DNA of 64,000 nt, from contig JAGNHS010000003.1 of the NCBI GenBank assembly GCA_018001635.1, positions 1 through 64,000 on the forward strand, read 5' to 3'. How positions within the stretch are numbered: the stretch's first letter is position 1; each line of letters opens with the position of its first letter. The position numbers and the translations under genes are program-made. Below, piece after piece: positions 8,427 through 17,343 of this stretch. Source of the stretch: Pseudomonadota bacterium. Lineage in GTDB: Bacteria; Bdellovibrionota; UBA2428. Below the pieces are notes generated by a model. The model was not told where the DNA came from. It saw only the letters and a list, made by a program, of their open reading frames with translations, and did no database searches.

Positions 8427-9593
8427 TTAGTAGGCGTCGAGAGTGTATTTTTGCTTTTTCTTGCCTAGGGCTTTGAGGTGTAAACCCGAGGAGATTCCGA
8501 GCATATAAACCCTATTTTCTCTAAGTCCTGGAGAGTGGTCGAGTTCTTCGGCGTAAGTGGTCAGGGTTAAATTAAAAAGCGGTAAAAATCTTAAAGTGAG
8601 TCCCGCAGTCCAGTAGCCTTCATAAAATCCGGCCCGTAAATCCATAAAAAGTAAACTGACCTCAGTGCCTAGAAATATTTGTTTTCCAACGGCGTAATCG
8701 ACGCTTCTATCGAGATGTCTAGCATCAACGAGAACCTTTAAATCAAAAACTTCAGACTCGATTGTATACGCGCTCCCAAAATTAACACTTTGTTGCTGAT
8801 AGCTGGGTTCTTTAAGAGTGAGGCTTTTGTTTCTAAAGTGAGTGGATCCCACGTCATCAATGCTGATGCCCAAACTATAGTAGTGATGTTCACTTAAGGG
8901 TTGTTTGTATTGGAAACCTAAATTGGCACCCACGCCAATACCTTTTTTCGTTAATCCAGTTAAAGTGCTTAAACTACTATTAAGAAAAGTCGCACCTGTA
9001 ATTTCTTCGTCAATGATAGTTCTTTTTATATAATGAATTGAGGCACCGAAAAAAAATCGATCTTCATAACTAAAGCCAGAGCCTAGCGTGAAACCCCAGT
9101 CATCGCGTTCTTTAATGTAGAGTTCAGGATTTACGGGATTTCGATATTCTGCTGAGCCGTCGATTGCAAAGAAAGCGCCCATGGCAAACTTGGGGATAGC
9201 CACATTTGGAAATAAATTGCTTTCAACTGTGAGTGGCTTTCCTAAGAAAGGTGAAAATTTATCAGAAATTGTTGATGAGCCCCCTTTGAAAGTGCTCAGT
9301 GAAGTACCGCTTTCATAGGCGTTAGCGGCCACTCCCAAGCTGGGATTAAAGACTTCAAAATTATATTCTTGGTTTTGACCAAGGCCAGCGGGATTATAAA
9401 ATAAAGCAGAGCCATCTGTAATTACGGCAACTCCAGTATTGCCTCGTCCAAGCCAGCGGGGATCTTTGTAGATGGGGCGTGTGTAATAGCTTATGGCGTG
9501 AGCGTAAGAGCTTAAGAATAGAAATAAAAAACAAAATAGAGATTTTTGAATTCTTAGTCTTTTAATAAAAGAAAGAACTTCAAAAGGATTCAT
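8427..9593 (-). CDS. Outer-membrane beta-barrel protein, PorV/FadL-like
   Basis: Starting at ATG 9593 the protein has about 388 residues with a signal peptide (hydrophobic LFCFLFLFLSSYAHA). Right after it comes RWLGRGNTGVAVITDG and LFYNPAGLG, the signature seen in PorV/PorQ, UPF0164 and other FadL-superfamily barrels. The rest alternates polar and hydrophobic residues as in membrane beta-strands. A GTG 12 codons upstream is an alternative start, but it lacks a ribosome site and would overlap the upstream gene by 32 bases. It is the last gene of a three-gene cluster with another barrel of the same type. Substrate or partner unknown. Confidence 0.78.
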   Translation of the reverse strand: MNPFEVLSFIKRLRIQKSLFCFLFLFLSSYAHAISYYTRPIYKDPRWLGRGNTGVAVITDGSALFYNPAGLGQNQEYNFEVFNPSLGVAANAYESGTSLSTFKGGSSTISDKFSPFLGKPLTVESNLFPNVAIPKFAMGAFFAIDGSAEYRNPVNPELYIKERDDWGFTLGSGFSYEDRFFFGASIHYIKRTIIDEEITGATFLNSSLSTLTGLTKKGIGVGANLGFQYKQPLSEHHYYSLGISIDDVGSTHFRNKSLTLKEPSYQQQSVNFGSAYTIESEVFDLKVLVDARHLDRSVDYAVGKQIFLGTEVSLLFMDLRAGFYEGYWTAGLTLRFLPLFNLTLTTYAEELDHSPGLRENRVYMLGISSGLHLKALGKKKQKYTLDAY

Positions 9594-9597
9594 AGAA

Positions 9598-10434
9598 TTA
9601 TGGAACTGTACCTCCCGAGCAATCCGCACCTGTGTTGAGTCCCACTGTATTTAGATTAATTACGCTTCTGACGCCCAAGCATAGGGCAATTTCCGGAGCC
9701 GTGGTCCCCGGGCAGGGTATGGGATCAAAGCTTGTGAGAACCGAAAATTCCGCAGGTAGGTTGGCTGCAAGAATCGCATCAAAATCAGACCCTGATCCAG
9801 AAACGTAGGCAGCTGTATCAATAATTCGGGGAACTGTAACCATGATGCGGTCTACAATGTTTTGAGGTAGTCCAGTTGCTGCCCCAAAGTTCACGCTAAT
9901 TTTACACGCATTAAATCCGGCTTCTTTTACGTTGTTGGCGGCGTAAGCATAATAATTGAGGTTGGCTCCAATTCTTGCCCAATAAACTAATAAAGCGAAA
10001 AAATTTGTTTTGGCATTCCTTAAAGCGCCTCTATTGCCAGCATTCTCAATGCAACCGATGGCGCTTTCCATGTCGTTAACATCTTGCAAGCTTGCATCTA
10101 TAAAGTGCTCAGAAAAAATTTCCAAAACAGTTTTAGTTGTGATGTCAGAGGCTAGTGAATCGAAGAGGTTTATAATTCTTAATCCCGCTCTGCCGGCATA
10201 GGCATTTGCGGCAATATAAGCAATTTCAGGTTCTGTTTGGCGCCTCTCCCAAACTGGTACGATATATTCCAGTGCTGTATCAAAATTTTCTTTATCAATT
10301 TCTTTACGTGCACGATCGATTCTGTAACTATCGGCTTTTTCGTCACTCGTCGATCTGAATAAATTTTTACTGCACTGGCATAGAGCAAAAATTAAAAAAA
10401 TATTCCAGTTGATGATTTTAAAATACGATTGCAT
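9598..10434 (-). CDS. Envelope protein of unknown function between two outer-membrane barrels
   Basis: The protein (about 278 residues from ATG 10434; a second ATG at 10446 is possible) begins with a hydrophobic segment ending in ALCQCS. This is a signal peptide or a noncanonical lipobox. Residues 40-75 look helical and TPR-like (NFDTALEYIVPVWERR). The C-terminal half is Ala/Val-rich with several Cys. The gene overlaps the end of the upstream barrel gene by 17 bases and stops just before the next barrel starts, so the three form one operon. A periplasmic or lipoprotein partner of the barrels is a reasonable inference. No named family recognised. Confidence 0.72.
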   Translation of the reverse strand: MQSYFKIINWNIFLIFALCQCSKNLFRSTSDEKADSYRIDRARKEIDKENFDTALEYIVPVWERRQTEPEIAYIAANAYAGRAGLRIINLFDSLASDITTKTVLEIFSEHFIDASLQDVNDMESAIGCIENAGNRGALRNAKTNFFALLVYWARIGANLNYYAYAANNVKEAGFNACKISVNFGAATGLPQNIVDRIMVTVPRIIDTAAYVSGSGSDFDAILAANLPAEFSVLTSFDPIPCPGTTAPEIALCLGVRSVINLNTVGLNTGADCSGGTVP

Positions 10435-11524
10435 AACGCCCCACATATTTTCGATCGTTAACTCGAGGTCTGTTTTGAAAAGCTATGTTTTCTCCGTATG
10501 ACGAAAACTCTAGAGCTAAGCTTCCAATATGCAGTCCAAAGCCCCCGGTCCAATATCGACCTTGATTTATTCCGGCCCTAAGGAAAAGAATTTTTCTAAC
10601 ATTGAGTTCCCAGCCAGCGTGAATATGATCTGAAGAACTACGGTCGCCCTTTTCTTTGTTTAAATAGTTAATGTCTTTAATCTCACCGCTGATATTACTG
10701 TAGACGTTTCGACCATGTTTCATTTTAAAACCTAGCCCTACGTTGATTTTTTCTCGAATGGCGTTGGGTGGACCTTCGGTAGAAAGACTATTTTTGAATA
10801 AGTTTTGTGCTGCTTCAAATTTGGTGTTTCCAATATCTTGAATGGCTACTCCCAGCGTTGGGAGAAACCTTGTAGGAATTGTCAGCATCAATCCTGCGTC
10901 GTAACCTGTTCCAAAACCTTCACGCCATTCATTTGGGAAACTCAAACTCGAAGCGTATTCGGCTGGAGTGTATTCCCTGACCATTTCGGCTCTATCTAGA
11001 ATTTTAATTCCACCGCCTACTTTTAAAATTCCACCGAATAGTGAAAAAGCTGTATGTATGTATCCACCTAGTTCTACATAGCTAAATAGAGCCATCGAAG
11101 AATCTTGTTGAATGCGACCTTCTGCAAGACCTCTTCCCAATAAGCCAAATGAAAAATTCTTAACTAAAAGTTGAGGAAGAAAATTCATTCCAGCAGAATA
11201 GTTTTTACCCTTATTGCTTTGAATTTTTGTTAAGAGTGAATCGAGTTGAGTGATGTCTTTAAAGGTGTCCTTAAAAAGAAAAGCTAAATCCTCAGAGCCA
11301 AGAGTTTCAACATCCATCACTTTGAATTGAAGTTCATTTATTTTTGCGAGACCTGCAGGATTGTAATAAACGGCTTCAAAATCTTCATTAACAGCGGTAT
11401 AAGCGTCACCCATGGCAAGTGCTCTTGATGCTTGAAAAAATGGACGCTCTCTTGTGAGTTGAGCATGACTGCTTAGGCTCAAGCAGCTTAGGGCGAAGAC
11501 TATGGCCATAAAGAGGGCTTTCAT
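10418..11524 (-). CDS. Outer-membrane beta-barrel protein, PorV/UPF0164-like
   Basis: The 368-residue protein has a clear signal peptide (cleavage near SSHA, residue 21). It then has ALAMGDAYTAVNEDFEAVYY and NPAGLA, the hallmark of PorV/UPF0164-type members of the FadL superfamily. The remainder has beta-barrel periodicity and ends close to an aromatic residue (YAIVF, C-terminal Phe), as expected for BAM-inserted barrels. It is first in a tight three-gene run with the envelope protein at 9598-10434 and a second barrel at 8427-9593. In Bacteroidetes PorV shuttles secreted proteins, but no such role can be shown here. Confidence 0.8.
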   Translation of the reverse strand: MKALFMAIVFALSCLSLSSHAQLTRERPFFQASRALAMGDAYTAVNEDFEAVYYNPAGLAKINELQFKVMDVETLGSEDLAFLFKDTFKDITQLDSLLTKIQSNKGKNYSAGMNFLPQLLVKNFSFGLLGRGLAEGRIQQDSSMALFSYVELGGYIHTAFSLFGGILKVGGGIKILDRAEMVREYTPAEYASSLSFPNEWREGFGTGYDAGLMLTIPTRFLPTLGVAIQDIGNTKFEAAQNLFKNSLSTEGPPNAIREKINVGLGFKMKHGRNVYSNISGEIKDINYLNKEKGDRSSSDHIHAGWELNVRKILFLRAGINQGRYWTGGFGLHIGSLALEFSSYGENIAFQNRPRVNDRKYVGRYAIVF

Positions 11525-11624
11525 GGTTATAGTTTAGGGCTAACTCACTAAGCTTTATTCCAAGATTATTTGACTAGAGTAATTATTGGCGTGTCTATAA
11601 GCATAGACAAAAGACTGACTTCTT

Positions 11625-13691
11625 TTAAGAAGCTTGCGACATTTCACTGTCGGAATCGTCGTGAGCTGGGCCCTTTATAGGGAGTTTTATGGTGAATTCG
11701 GTGCCATGTTTTGGGTCGGGTTCGGTCAGGCTTTTGACATCAAGCTGTCCGCCGTGTCTTTGAATAATTCCATAGACAATCGACAGTCCAAGGCCGGTTC
11801 CTTCTCCAACTTTTTTCGTTGTAAAAAATGGATCGAATATTTTATCTATATGCTCTTTCGAAATTCCTCTACCGTTATCTGCAATTTTTATTATTAAATA
11901 ATTTTTGTCTTTTAGGCTCGAGATTTTAATTTCACCGTTCGACTCTATGGCCTGTGAAGCGTTGGCAATGATATTTACAAAAACTTGATTGAGTTGTGAT
12001 TTATTGGCTTTAATGATTCCATCACTGCAAAGATCCCAGCTGAGTTCAATTTTATTTTTTAGTTGGCTTCCTAAAAGTTTGGTAGTGTCTTTTAGGCAAA
12101 GATTTACATCGCAATCATCCAGTTGACCTTTGTCGAGTCGAGAAAAGTTTTTAAGGCCCAGAACAATGTCTTTAACTCGAATGCTTCCTTCAAGGCATGA
12201 TTGAATAATGTCGACCATGTCTTTTCGAATAAAATCCCAATCAATTTTTTTGAGATCTGCTACAGCTTTTTGTCGAGTGGCTTCGTCTAAGTTTTCTAAA
12301 TTTCCTTTAATAATTCCATCAAGTTTTTCTAAATCATCTAAGTATTCTCTAAGTTGAAAAACGTTAGAGTATATAAAGGCAATAGGATTATTGAGCTCGT
12401 GAGCAACACCGGCGACAAGTTGACCTAAAGAAGACATCTTTGCGCTGTGAACAAGTTGATCTTGGGTGTTTTGCAAAACCCCGTGGGCTTGTGCCAATTC
12501 TTCTAGTTTTGTTTCAAGAGTTCTTTTCGTGGCCTGCACAGAATTGGCCATATCGTTGAATCGCTGAACGAGGTATCCAAGCTCTGTCGCAGAATCTTCT
12601 TCTACAGGTTGGACCCACTGGCCTTCTTTCATGGCATCTACAGCGTTAACGAGTCTTGATATAGGTTGTGTAATTCTTTCTGCGAGTGCAACTGTTAAAA
12701 GAAGAACTATGGCGGCAATAATAATTCCTAGGCCGATAATAGAAAGAAAAATTCTTTTTTGAAGTAAAGTTAAGCTGTGCTGAGAGAGTCCAATGTTTAT
12801 CCAAATAGGCTCCTCGTTTGTTTCTATATTTAATTTGGAAAAGAAAAACGTATAAGGTTGTTTGGCAAATTCTGTTTCCCAAGAGTTGTTTTTAAAATTC
12901 CAAGAATCAGAATTTTTTTCAAGGAATAATTTAAGTTCAGGGTTAGAGCTGCTCAAGACTTTCCCTTGCATGTTTAAAAGACTCACATCGAGGTCTTGAA
13001 GAGAAGCAAGAACTCCAAGTATGCTTTGATTAAACTCAAGTTTTCCATGAAATACTCCCACAAAATTTTTCTTCTTATCTAATATTCTATGAAAATAATG
13101 GAAAATGAGACCGTGATTTGAGAGTTGGTTTTGAGTGTAGGTCCACCAAAAGCCCTTTTTTCTAATCGCATTTAAAAAGCCCTTTCTCAATTCCTGACTT
13201 CCGTTGTTGGTAAAAATTTCTGCTTTTTTAAAAGGGAATGGAATTTTTGTTTGGGCAGCGGGCTTTCTTTGATCGGATCCGCGTGGACTCAAATTAATCA
13301 AAAACTCTTTCCAACGTTTCTCCGCGTTTTGCGTTTTATCAAAAATTTGTAGGCCTTTTTTATTGTAAATACTTATTTCGTTAAAGTGACTTTGGCTTAG
13401 GATCGCACCTAAAAAAGCATTTTCAACATCTTTGTCTTTGGCTAAAATAGAAATTTTTAAATCTTCGTTGGAGCCAGCGCTCAAGGCATCGGCTTCTGCT
13501 TGTCTCAACATGGATTCAAGATTTCTAACTAATGTTGAAATTTCGGGTCTAGCTCTTCTTAGGATTTCTTGATGAATGGATTGTTTTAATGTGTAAAGCG
13601 TGAAAAATCCCATTCCTATCATGGGAATGAGGGTCAACGGAATAATCGTGACCAATAGATAATCTCTAAGCTTTTTTCTAGGCTTCACCAT
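11625..13691 (-). CDS. Membrane sensor histidine kinase
   Basis: The 688-residue protein senses a signal outside the membrane and autophosphorylates. It has TM1 (about residues 12-34), a roughly 280-residue periplasmic sensor region (Cache-like by size and position), TM2 (about 314-336) and a HAMP domain (337-390, AERITQPISRLVNAVDAMKE). A short coiled coil leads to HisKA with phospho-acceptor His431 in AHELNNPIAF, then HATPase with N, G1 (DNGRGI) and G2 (GTGLGLSI) boxes. The class resembles kinases that pass phosphate to a separate response regulator. No regulator gene is adjacent, so it is an orphan kinase here. It is divergent from the gene at 13765. Confidence 0.92.
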   Translation of the reverse strand: MVKPRKKLRDYLLVTIIPLTLIPMIGMGFFTLYTLKQSIHQEILRRARPEISTLVRNLESMLRQAEADALSAGSNEDLKISILAKDKDVENAFLGAILSQSHFNEISIYNKKGLQIFDKTQNAEKRWKEFLINLSPRGSDQRKPAAQTKIPFPFKKAEIFTNNGSQELRKGFLNAIRKKGFWWTYTQNQLSNHGLIFHYFHRILDKKKNFVGVFHGKLEFNQSILGVLASLQDLDVSLLNMQGKVLSSSNPELKLFLEKNSDSWNFKNNSWETEFAKQPYTFFFSKLNIETNEEPIWINIGLSQHSLTLLQKRIFLSIIGLGIIIAAIVLLLTVALAERITQPISRLVNAVDAMKEGQWVQPVEEDSATELGYLVQRFNDMANSVQATKRTLETKLEELAQAHGVLQNTQDQLVHSAKMSSLGQLVAGVAHELNNPIAFIYSNVFQLREYLDDLEKLDGIIKGNLENLDEATRQKAVADLKKIDWDFIRKDMVDIIQSCLEGSIRVKDIVLGLKNFSRLDKGQLDDCDVNLCLKDTTKLLGSQLKNKIELSWDLCSDGIIKANKSQLNQVFVNIIANASQAIESNGEIKISSLKDKNYLIIKIADNGRGISKEHIDKIFDPFFTTKKVGEGTGLGLSIVYGIIQRHGGQLDVKSLTEPDPKHGTEFTIKLPIKGPAHDDSDSEMSQAS

Positions 13692-13764
13692 AGACTTATC
13701 GGCAGATTTTGTTGAATTCTAAGTGCTCTTCTTAACCTAATCTTAACGTGATAGGTTGCTATAG

Positions 13765-15753
13765 GTGAATCGATTAAGTCTTGAAAAAAGCCCTTATCTT
13801 CAACAGCATAAAGATAATCCCGTGGATTGGTTTCCGTGGGGACAAGAGGCCTTTGAAAAGGCTAAACTCGAAAACAAATTAATCTTTATTTCAATTGGTT
13901 ATTCAACTTGTCACTGGTGTCATGTGATGGAGCGAGAGGCCTTTGAAGATTCTTCAGTGGCTGACGTTTTAAATCGTAATTTTGTTTCTATAAAAGTCGA
14001 TCGAGAAGAGCACCCAGAAGTGGATTCCATTTTTATGGATGCCATACATTTAATGGGACAACGGGGAGGTTGGCCTTTAAATGTATTTTTAAATCCTGAA
14101 TTAAAGCCCTTTTTTGGTGGAACATATTTTAAAAAAGATGTTTTTCATTCTATTTTAGGACAAATACAAAAGCTTTGGGCTGAGGCCCCAGAAAAAATAA
14201 ATGAATCTGCTCAAAGCGTGCTTGAACATTTGAGCCAAGCGTCATCACCGCAAAAGGTTGAGAATCTAAATGTGAAAGATTTAACACTTAAGTTTTCTGA
14301 GTCGGCTCTTTCGCGTTTTGATGAAAAGCATGGTGGACATAGTGGAGCTCCAAAATTTCCAAATGCTTATGAACTTGCATTTTTACTCAGAGTTTATAGA
14401 AATAACTTAAATGATGAATTGAAGAATTTGATTGTACACACTTTAGAATCTATGGCTGCTGGAGGAATATTCGATCATATTGAAGGTGGTTTTCATAGAT
14501 ACAGCACCGATGAAAAATGGCTGATTCCTCATTTTGAGAAAATGCTTTATGATCAAGCTTCTCTTCTCAATGTTTATGCGGAAGCTTGGCAGCTTTTTAA
14601 AAATGAAAATTTTAAGCAAGTGTCGGAGCTTTTGACTTCATATTTAAAGAAAAGATTGATAACTTCTGACGGTCTTTTTTATTCTGCTGAAGACGCAGAT
14701 TCTGAGGGCGAGGAAGGGCTTTTTTTTGTTTGGACTTTAGATGAGCTTCAAAAATGTTTAACGGACTCTGAGTTTGACTTGTTTTCAAGGTATTTTTCTT
14801 TAAGTCGTGAGGGGAATTTTGAAAATGGAAGCAATGTTCTTTCTTTGAAAGAGCCTTCTAAATTTTCTGAAGCTCATAAGGAGTGTCGCTCTATTATAAA
14901 AAAAATAAATGAGCATAGAGAAAAAAGAATCAGACCCTTTAGGGATGAAAAAATATTGCTAAGTTGGAATTCCTTAATGCTAGGATCTTTAGCTAAATGG
15001 GCTCGAATTTCTCAATCTGATTTTTGGAAAGAAAGTGCCATCAGAACTGCGAATAAGTTGTTGGAAGTCTTTGCCGCAAATCCCAAAATGCTTTCTCGTC
15101 GTTTGATAGATCGAGATTTGAAATATTTGGCAAATCTTGAGGATTATGCATTTTTTATTTCTGCCTTGATTGAGGTGTCTCAAATTTGTGGAGACGCGCA
15201 TTTTTTAGAAAGAGCTCTAGAATTGCAGCTAGCCCAAGATGAGTTTTTTTCAGATGAAAATAGGGCCTTTTATTATACTTCACATGCGAAATCTGAAGAT
15301 TTAATATGCCGCCAGAAATCTTCATTTGATAATGTAACTCCCTCGGCTAATTCAGTATCCTTTGGAAATCTTGTTCGCTTAAATGTTTTAATGCCCAATT
15401 TCGAAATCGCTAATCGTATAGAACGTATGAAAGCGAATCTTCCTGTTGAGTTAAATAAGCACCCCTTGGGATTTCCTGTTTTAATGAGTGCCTTAGACTT
15501 TAATGAAAATATGAGTTCAGGAAAACTCTCCATTGGTGCAAGTAATAATCTTGAATATTGGGAGCTCATCACATCGCTGAGTTCAAGTTTTTTTCCCTAT
15601 TTGCTTTTTAATGTTGGTGAAACGAAAAATTCTAGATTTCAGTATTGTCCTCAAAACCTTTGCCTGCCGCCGACTCAAAGTCTCGAAGAAGTCTCAGGGC
15701 AAATATTAAATTATATGGGAAATCTAAATCCCACTGATAAAAGAGAAATGTAG
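13765..15753 (+). CDS. Thioredoxin-domain protein, YyaL / spermatogenesis-associated 20 family
   Basis: The 662-residue protein starts with the DUF255 thioredoxin-like domain: [20 protein letters not shown], then STCHWCHVM (a CxxC active-site-like pair) and RGGWPLNVF. The long C-terminal part has the (alpha/alpha)6 barrel features of N-acylglucosamine 2-epimerase-like enzymes ([25 protein letters not shown]). Members are widespread and cytoplasmic with no firmly established reaction. The start is GTG 13765; the family N-terminus fits. The 3' end overlaps the convergent gene 15711-16292 by 43 bases. Confidence 0.92.
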   Translation: MNRLSLEKSPYLQQHKDNPVDWFPWGQEAFEKAKLENKLIFISIGYSTCHWCHVMEREAFEDSSVADVLNRNFVSIKVDREEHPEVDSIFMDAIHLMGQRGGWPLNVFLNPELKPFFGGTYFKKDVFHSILGQIQKLWAEAPEKINESAQSVLEHLSQASSPQKVENLNVKDLTLKFSESALSRFDEKHGGHSGAPKFPNAYELAFLLRVYRNNLNDELKNLIVHTLESMAAGGIFDHIEGGFHRYSTDEKWLIPHFEKMLYDQASLLNVYAEAWQLFKNENFKQVSELLTSYLKKRLITSDGLFYSAEDADSEGEEGLFFVWTLDELQKCLTDSEFDLFSRYFSLSREGNFENGSNVLSLKEPSKFSEAHKECRSIIKKINEHREKRIRPFRDEKILLSWNSLMLGSLAKWARISQSDFWKESAIRTANKLLEVFAANPKMLSRRLIDRDLKYLANLEDYAFFISALIEVSQICGDAHFLERALELQLAQDEFFSDENRAFYYTSHAKSEDLICRQKSSFDNVTPSANSVSFGNLVRLNVLMPNFEIANRIERMKANLPVELNKHPLGFPVLMSALDFNENMSSGKLSIGASNNLEYWELITSLSSSFFPYLLFNVGETKNSRFQYCPQNLCLPPTQSLEEVSGQILNYMGNLNPTDKREM

Positions 15754-16292
15754 AAAGCAGAAATCAAACCAATATCAATTTGGAAATTTCTTGTAATCGG
15801 TATGAAATAGTTGGCGGTTAAAGCCAGTATAGGGGCAATATCTTTTTTTGAGTCCCCACTTCCTGTGTGAAATTTAAGAGGGATGTCTTTTGATTTTGTA
15901 ATACAAACTCTTCTGCCCGTGGGTAGTGTTTGGCATTTCTCAACAGACTCTCTCACGTAGAGGCCACCGACAAATCCATAAATGAAGTTTGGAGTTCCGG
16001 CCCAGGTCATACCGGCGGCTAAACCTACTGCGGGATGGCCAAAGCTATCTTGCAACAACATGGCGCCGTATTGAGTATCGAGATATCTGTACGAAAATAC
16101 AAAACCAGGTGTTTCTACAAAGAATCCATTTTTATCTATTTTACGAGGCATAAGGTCAATGGTTTCTTGGGGGCTTGGTTTAAGGGCATGAATTCCAATA
16201 CCGCCTGGAGCCAATGTGATATTAGCTTTTCGTGAATAAGCTTCAGAATTTAAACAGAAAGCCGAAAAAAGCAAAATCGTTAAAACTCTCAT
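15711..16292 (-). CDS. Small outer-membrane protein of unknown function
   Basis: The 193-residue protein has a signal peptide (residues 1-18, cleavage near SEA). It shows alternating hydrophobic/polar strands and a final strand ending in [10 protein letters not shown], all consistent with a small 8-stranded beta-barrel. Two Cys (in [14 protein letters not shown]) could form a disulfide in an exposed loop. It overlaps the convergent gene at 13765-15753 by 43 bases. Upstream, on the same strand, lies the multi-hairpin RNA candidate at 16362-16548, which could be its leader. No family recognised. Confidence 0.72.
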   Translation of the reverse strand: MRVLTILLFSAFCLNSEAYSRKANITLAPGGIGIHALKPSPQETIDLMPRKIDKNGFFVETPGFVFSYRYLDTQYGAMLLQDSFGHPAVGLAAGMTWAGTPNFIYGFVGGLYVRESVEKCQTLPTGRRVCITKSKDIPLKFHTGSGDSKKDIAPILALTANYFIPITRNFQIDIGLISAFYISLLSVGFRFPI

Positions 16293-16361
16293 CTTGTTAA
16301 TGAAAAATTTTACCAGATAAAAATACTTATTCAGGTTATTTAAAAAAAATGATTAAATAAA

Positions 16362-16548
16362 AATATACGCTTGCTCCGAGGTGGCTTCATTAAAAGAAAG
16401 GGAGCCTTTAATTGACAAACCACCCCGGAGACAAGACGGAACGTGTTTATTCAACACGTTTCTTTAAATCCTCGAAGCCCCTACCTACCTAAGCTCGAGG
16501 TTTAAACTTGCCAACAGTGCTCGGTCTCCGAAGAGATCTCGCTCTGTT
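16362..16548 (-). ncRNA. Candidate structured noncoding RNA or long leader with four hairpins
   Basis: The gap 16293-16710 has no gene but four hairpins in a row. In minus-strand order they are: I, 16513-16548, a 13-pair stem closed by the ultrastable C(UUCG)G loop; II, 16463-16506, a 12-bp stem with a G-rich loop containing GGTAGGTAGGGG; III, 16440-16460, a perfect 8-bp stem; IV, 16370-16435, about 14 pairs, followed by a T-rich run (GTATATTTTTATTTAATC) that could end transcription. A perfect -10 box TATAAT lies at 16550-16555 just upstream on the minus strand; no good -35 is visible. 6S, tmRNA, SRP and RNase P signatures were not found. It is either a free RNA or the leader of the gene at 15711-16292. 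The remaining bases 16556-16710 show nothing supported. Confidence 0.55.
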
Positions 16549-16710
16549 TATTATAAATTTTTGCGGGAATTTTTTTAGTTTCCCCCGCCCCTTAGATTTA
16601 ACTACTACTTCTTCTCTTTGAAATGCAATACTTAAAAACTCTTTATACTTTTCTTATCTACTTCGCTGCGTTAGCTGGAGAATTTGAATTAGCGAATAAG
16701 AAAATAATAA

Positions 16711-17052
16711 TTAAGAATTTTTCGAAACTTTAATTTGTTTTTCTTTTAATAGAGTTTCTAGCTCGCCAGTTTGAGCCATTTCAGTAACGATGTCGCAACC
16801 GCCTACAAATTCACCTTTAATATAAAGCTGGGGAAGTGTTGGCCAATTTGAAAAATCTTTTACAGTTTGTCTAAGCATGTCATCTTCTAAAATGTTCACG
16901 CCTTTAAATTGAACTCCAAAATGATTTAAAATTTGAACGACTCTTCCAGAGAATCCACACATAGGCATGTCTGCAGTGCCCTTCATGAAAAGAGCAATAT
17001 CATTACTTGAGATAGTATTTTGAATGAGTTGCTTGGCTTCTTCGTGTGTCAT
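16711..17052 (-). CDS. grxD: Monothiol glutaredoxin (Grx4 / GrxD type)
   Basis: The 113-residue protein has the CGFS active site at residues 32-35 within MCGFSGRVVQIL, the WPTLPQLYIKGEFVGGCDI glutathione-binding segment, and the usual length for Grx4. CGFS glutaredoxins carry a [2Fe-2S] cluster with glutathione and pass it to target proteins, often as a complex with BolA. The gene overlaps bolA by four bases (17049-17052, ATGA), matching that partnership. It acts in the cytoplasm. Confidence 0.95.
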   Translation of the reverse strand: MTHEEAKQLIQNTISSNDIALFMKGTADMPMCGFSGRVVQILNHFGVQFKGVNILEDDMLRQTVKDFSNWPTLPQLYIKGEFVGGCDIVTEMAQTGELETLLKEKQIKVSKNS

Positions 17053-17279
17053 TGGAGCCTAACATAAGTCTTAAGGGTGAAGGCATGCAAGGGTCCTTTG
17101 AAGAATTCCCCTAAGCAATTCATGACCATTTGGTGTTGTTGAATGCGACTTTTGCCTTCAAATGCTGGGCAAATAACAACGGCTTCAAAATGATCACCAG
17201 TGCCTGTAAAGTCTTTAATTTCCACGGAAGATTCGCTTAGATGACTTTCGATTGTTTCTTTTAATAAATTGGGATCCAT
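17049..17279 (-). CDS. BolA family protein
   Basis: The 76-residue protein is the usual size of a short BolA. It has the conserved C-terminal helix region with SRIQQHQMVMNCLGEFF and ends in HAFTLKTYV, matching the family's R-x-x-x-H-Q...V and HALxLK patterns. BolA proteins bind the iron-sulfur cluster of CGFS glutaredoxins; here grxD follows with a four-base overlap, so the pair is one unit. Its ATG sits in CCATGG, directly against the divergent flavoprotein frame. Confidence 0.92.
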   Translation of the reverse strand: MDPNLLKETIESHLSESSVEIKDFTGTGDHFEAVVICPAFEGKSRIQQHQMVMNCLGEFFKGPLHAFTLKTYVRLQ

Positions 17280-17343
17280 GGCTGATAGCTATAGCATTTC
17301 GGGGGTGGCCAACCCAAGAAATATTTTCTATCCTATAAAGCCT

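Noticed and set aside
11525-11624. Hairpin GTCTAT/ATAGAC after the histidine kinase gene as a terminator
   Set aside because: The stem is only 6 bp and lacks a T-run on the minus strand.
16362-16548. Possible 6S RNA because of GCTCGGTCTCCGA resembling part of E. coli 6S
   Set aside because: 6S forms one long rod with a central bubble; here there are four separate hairpins in series and no closing stem between the ends.
16362-16548. Possible tmRNA, SRP RNA or RNase P RNA
   Set aside because: I found no tag peptide frame, no CCA/T-arm end, no GGAAGCAGCC-like SRP loop and no RNase P core sequence.
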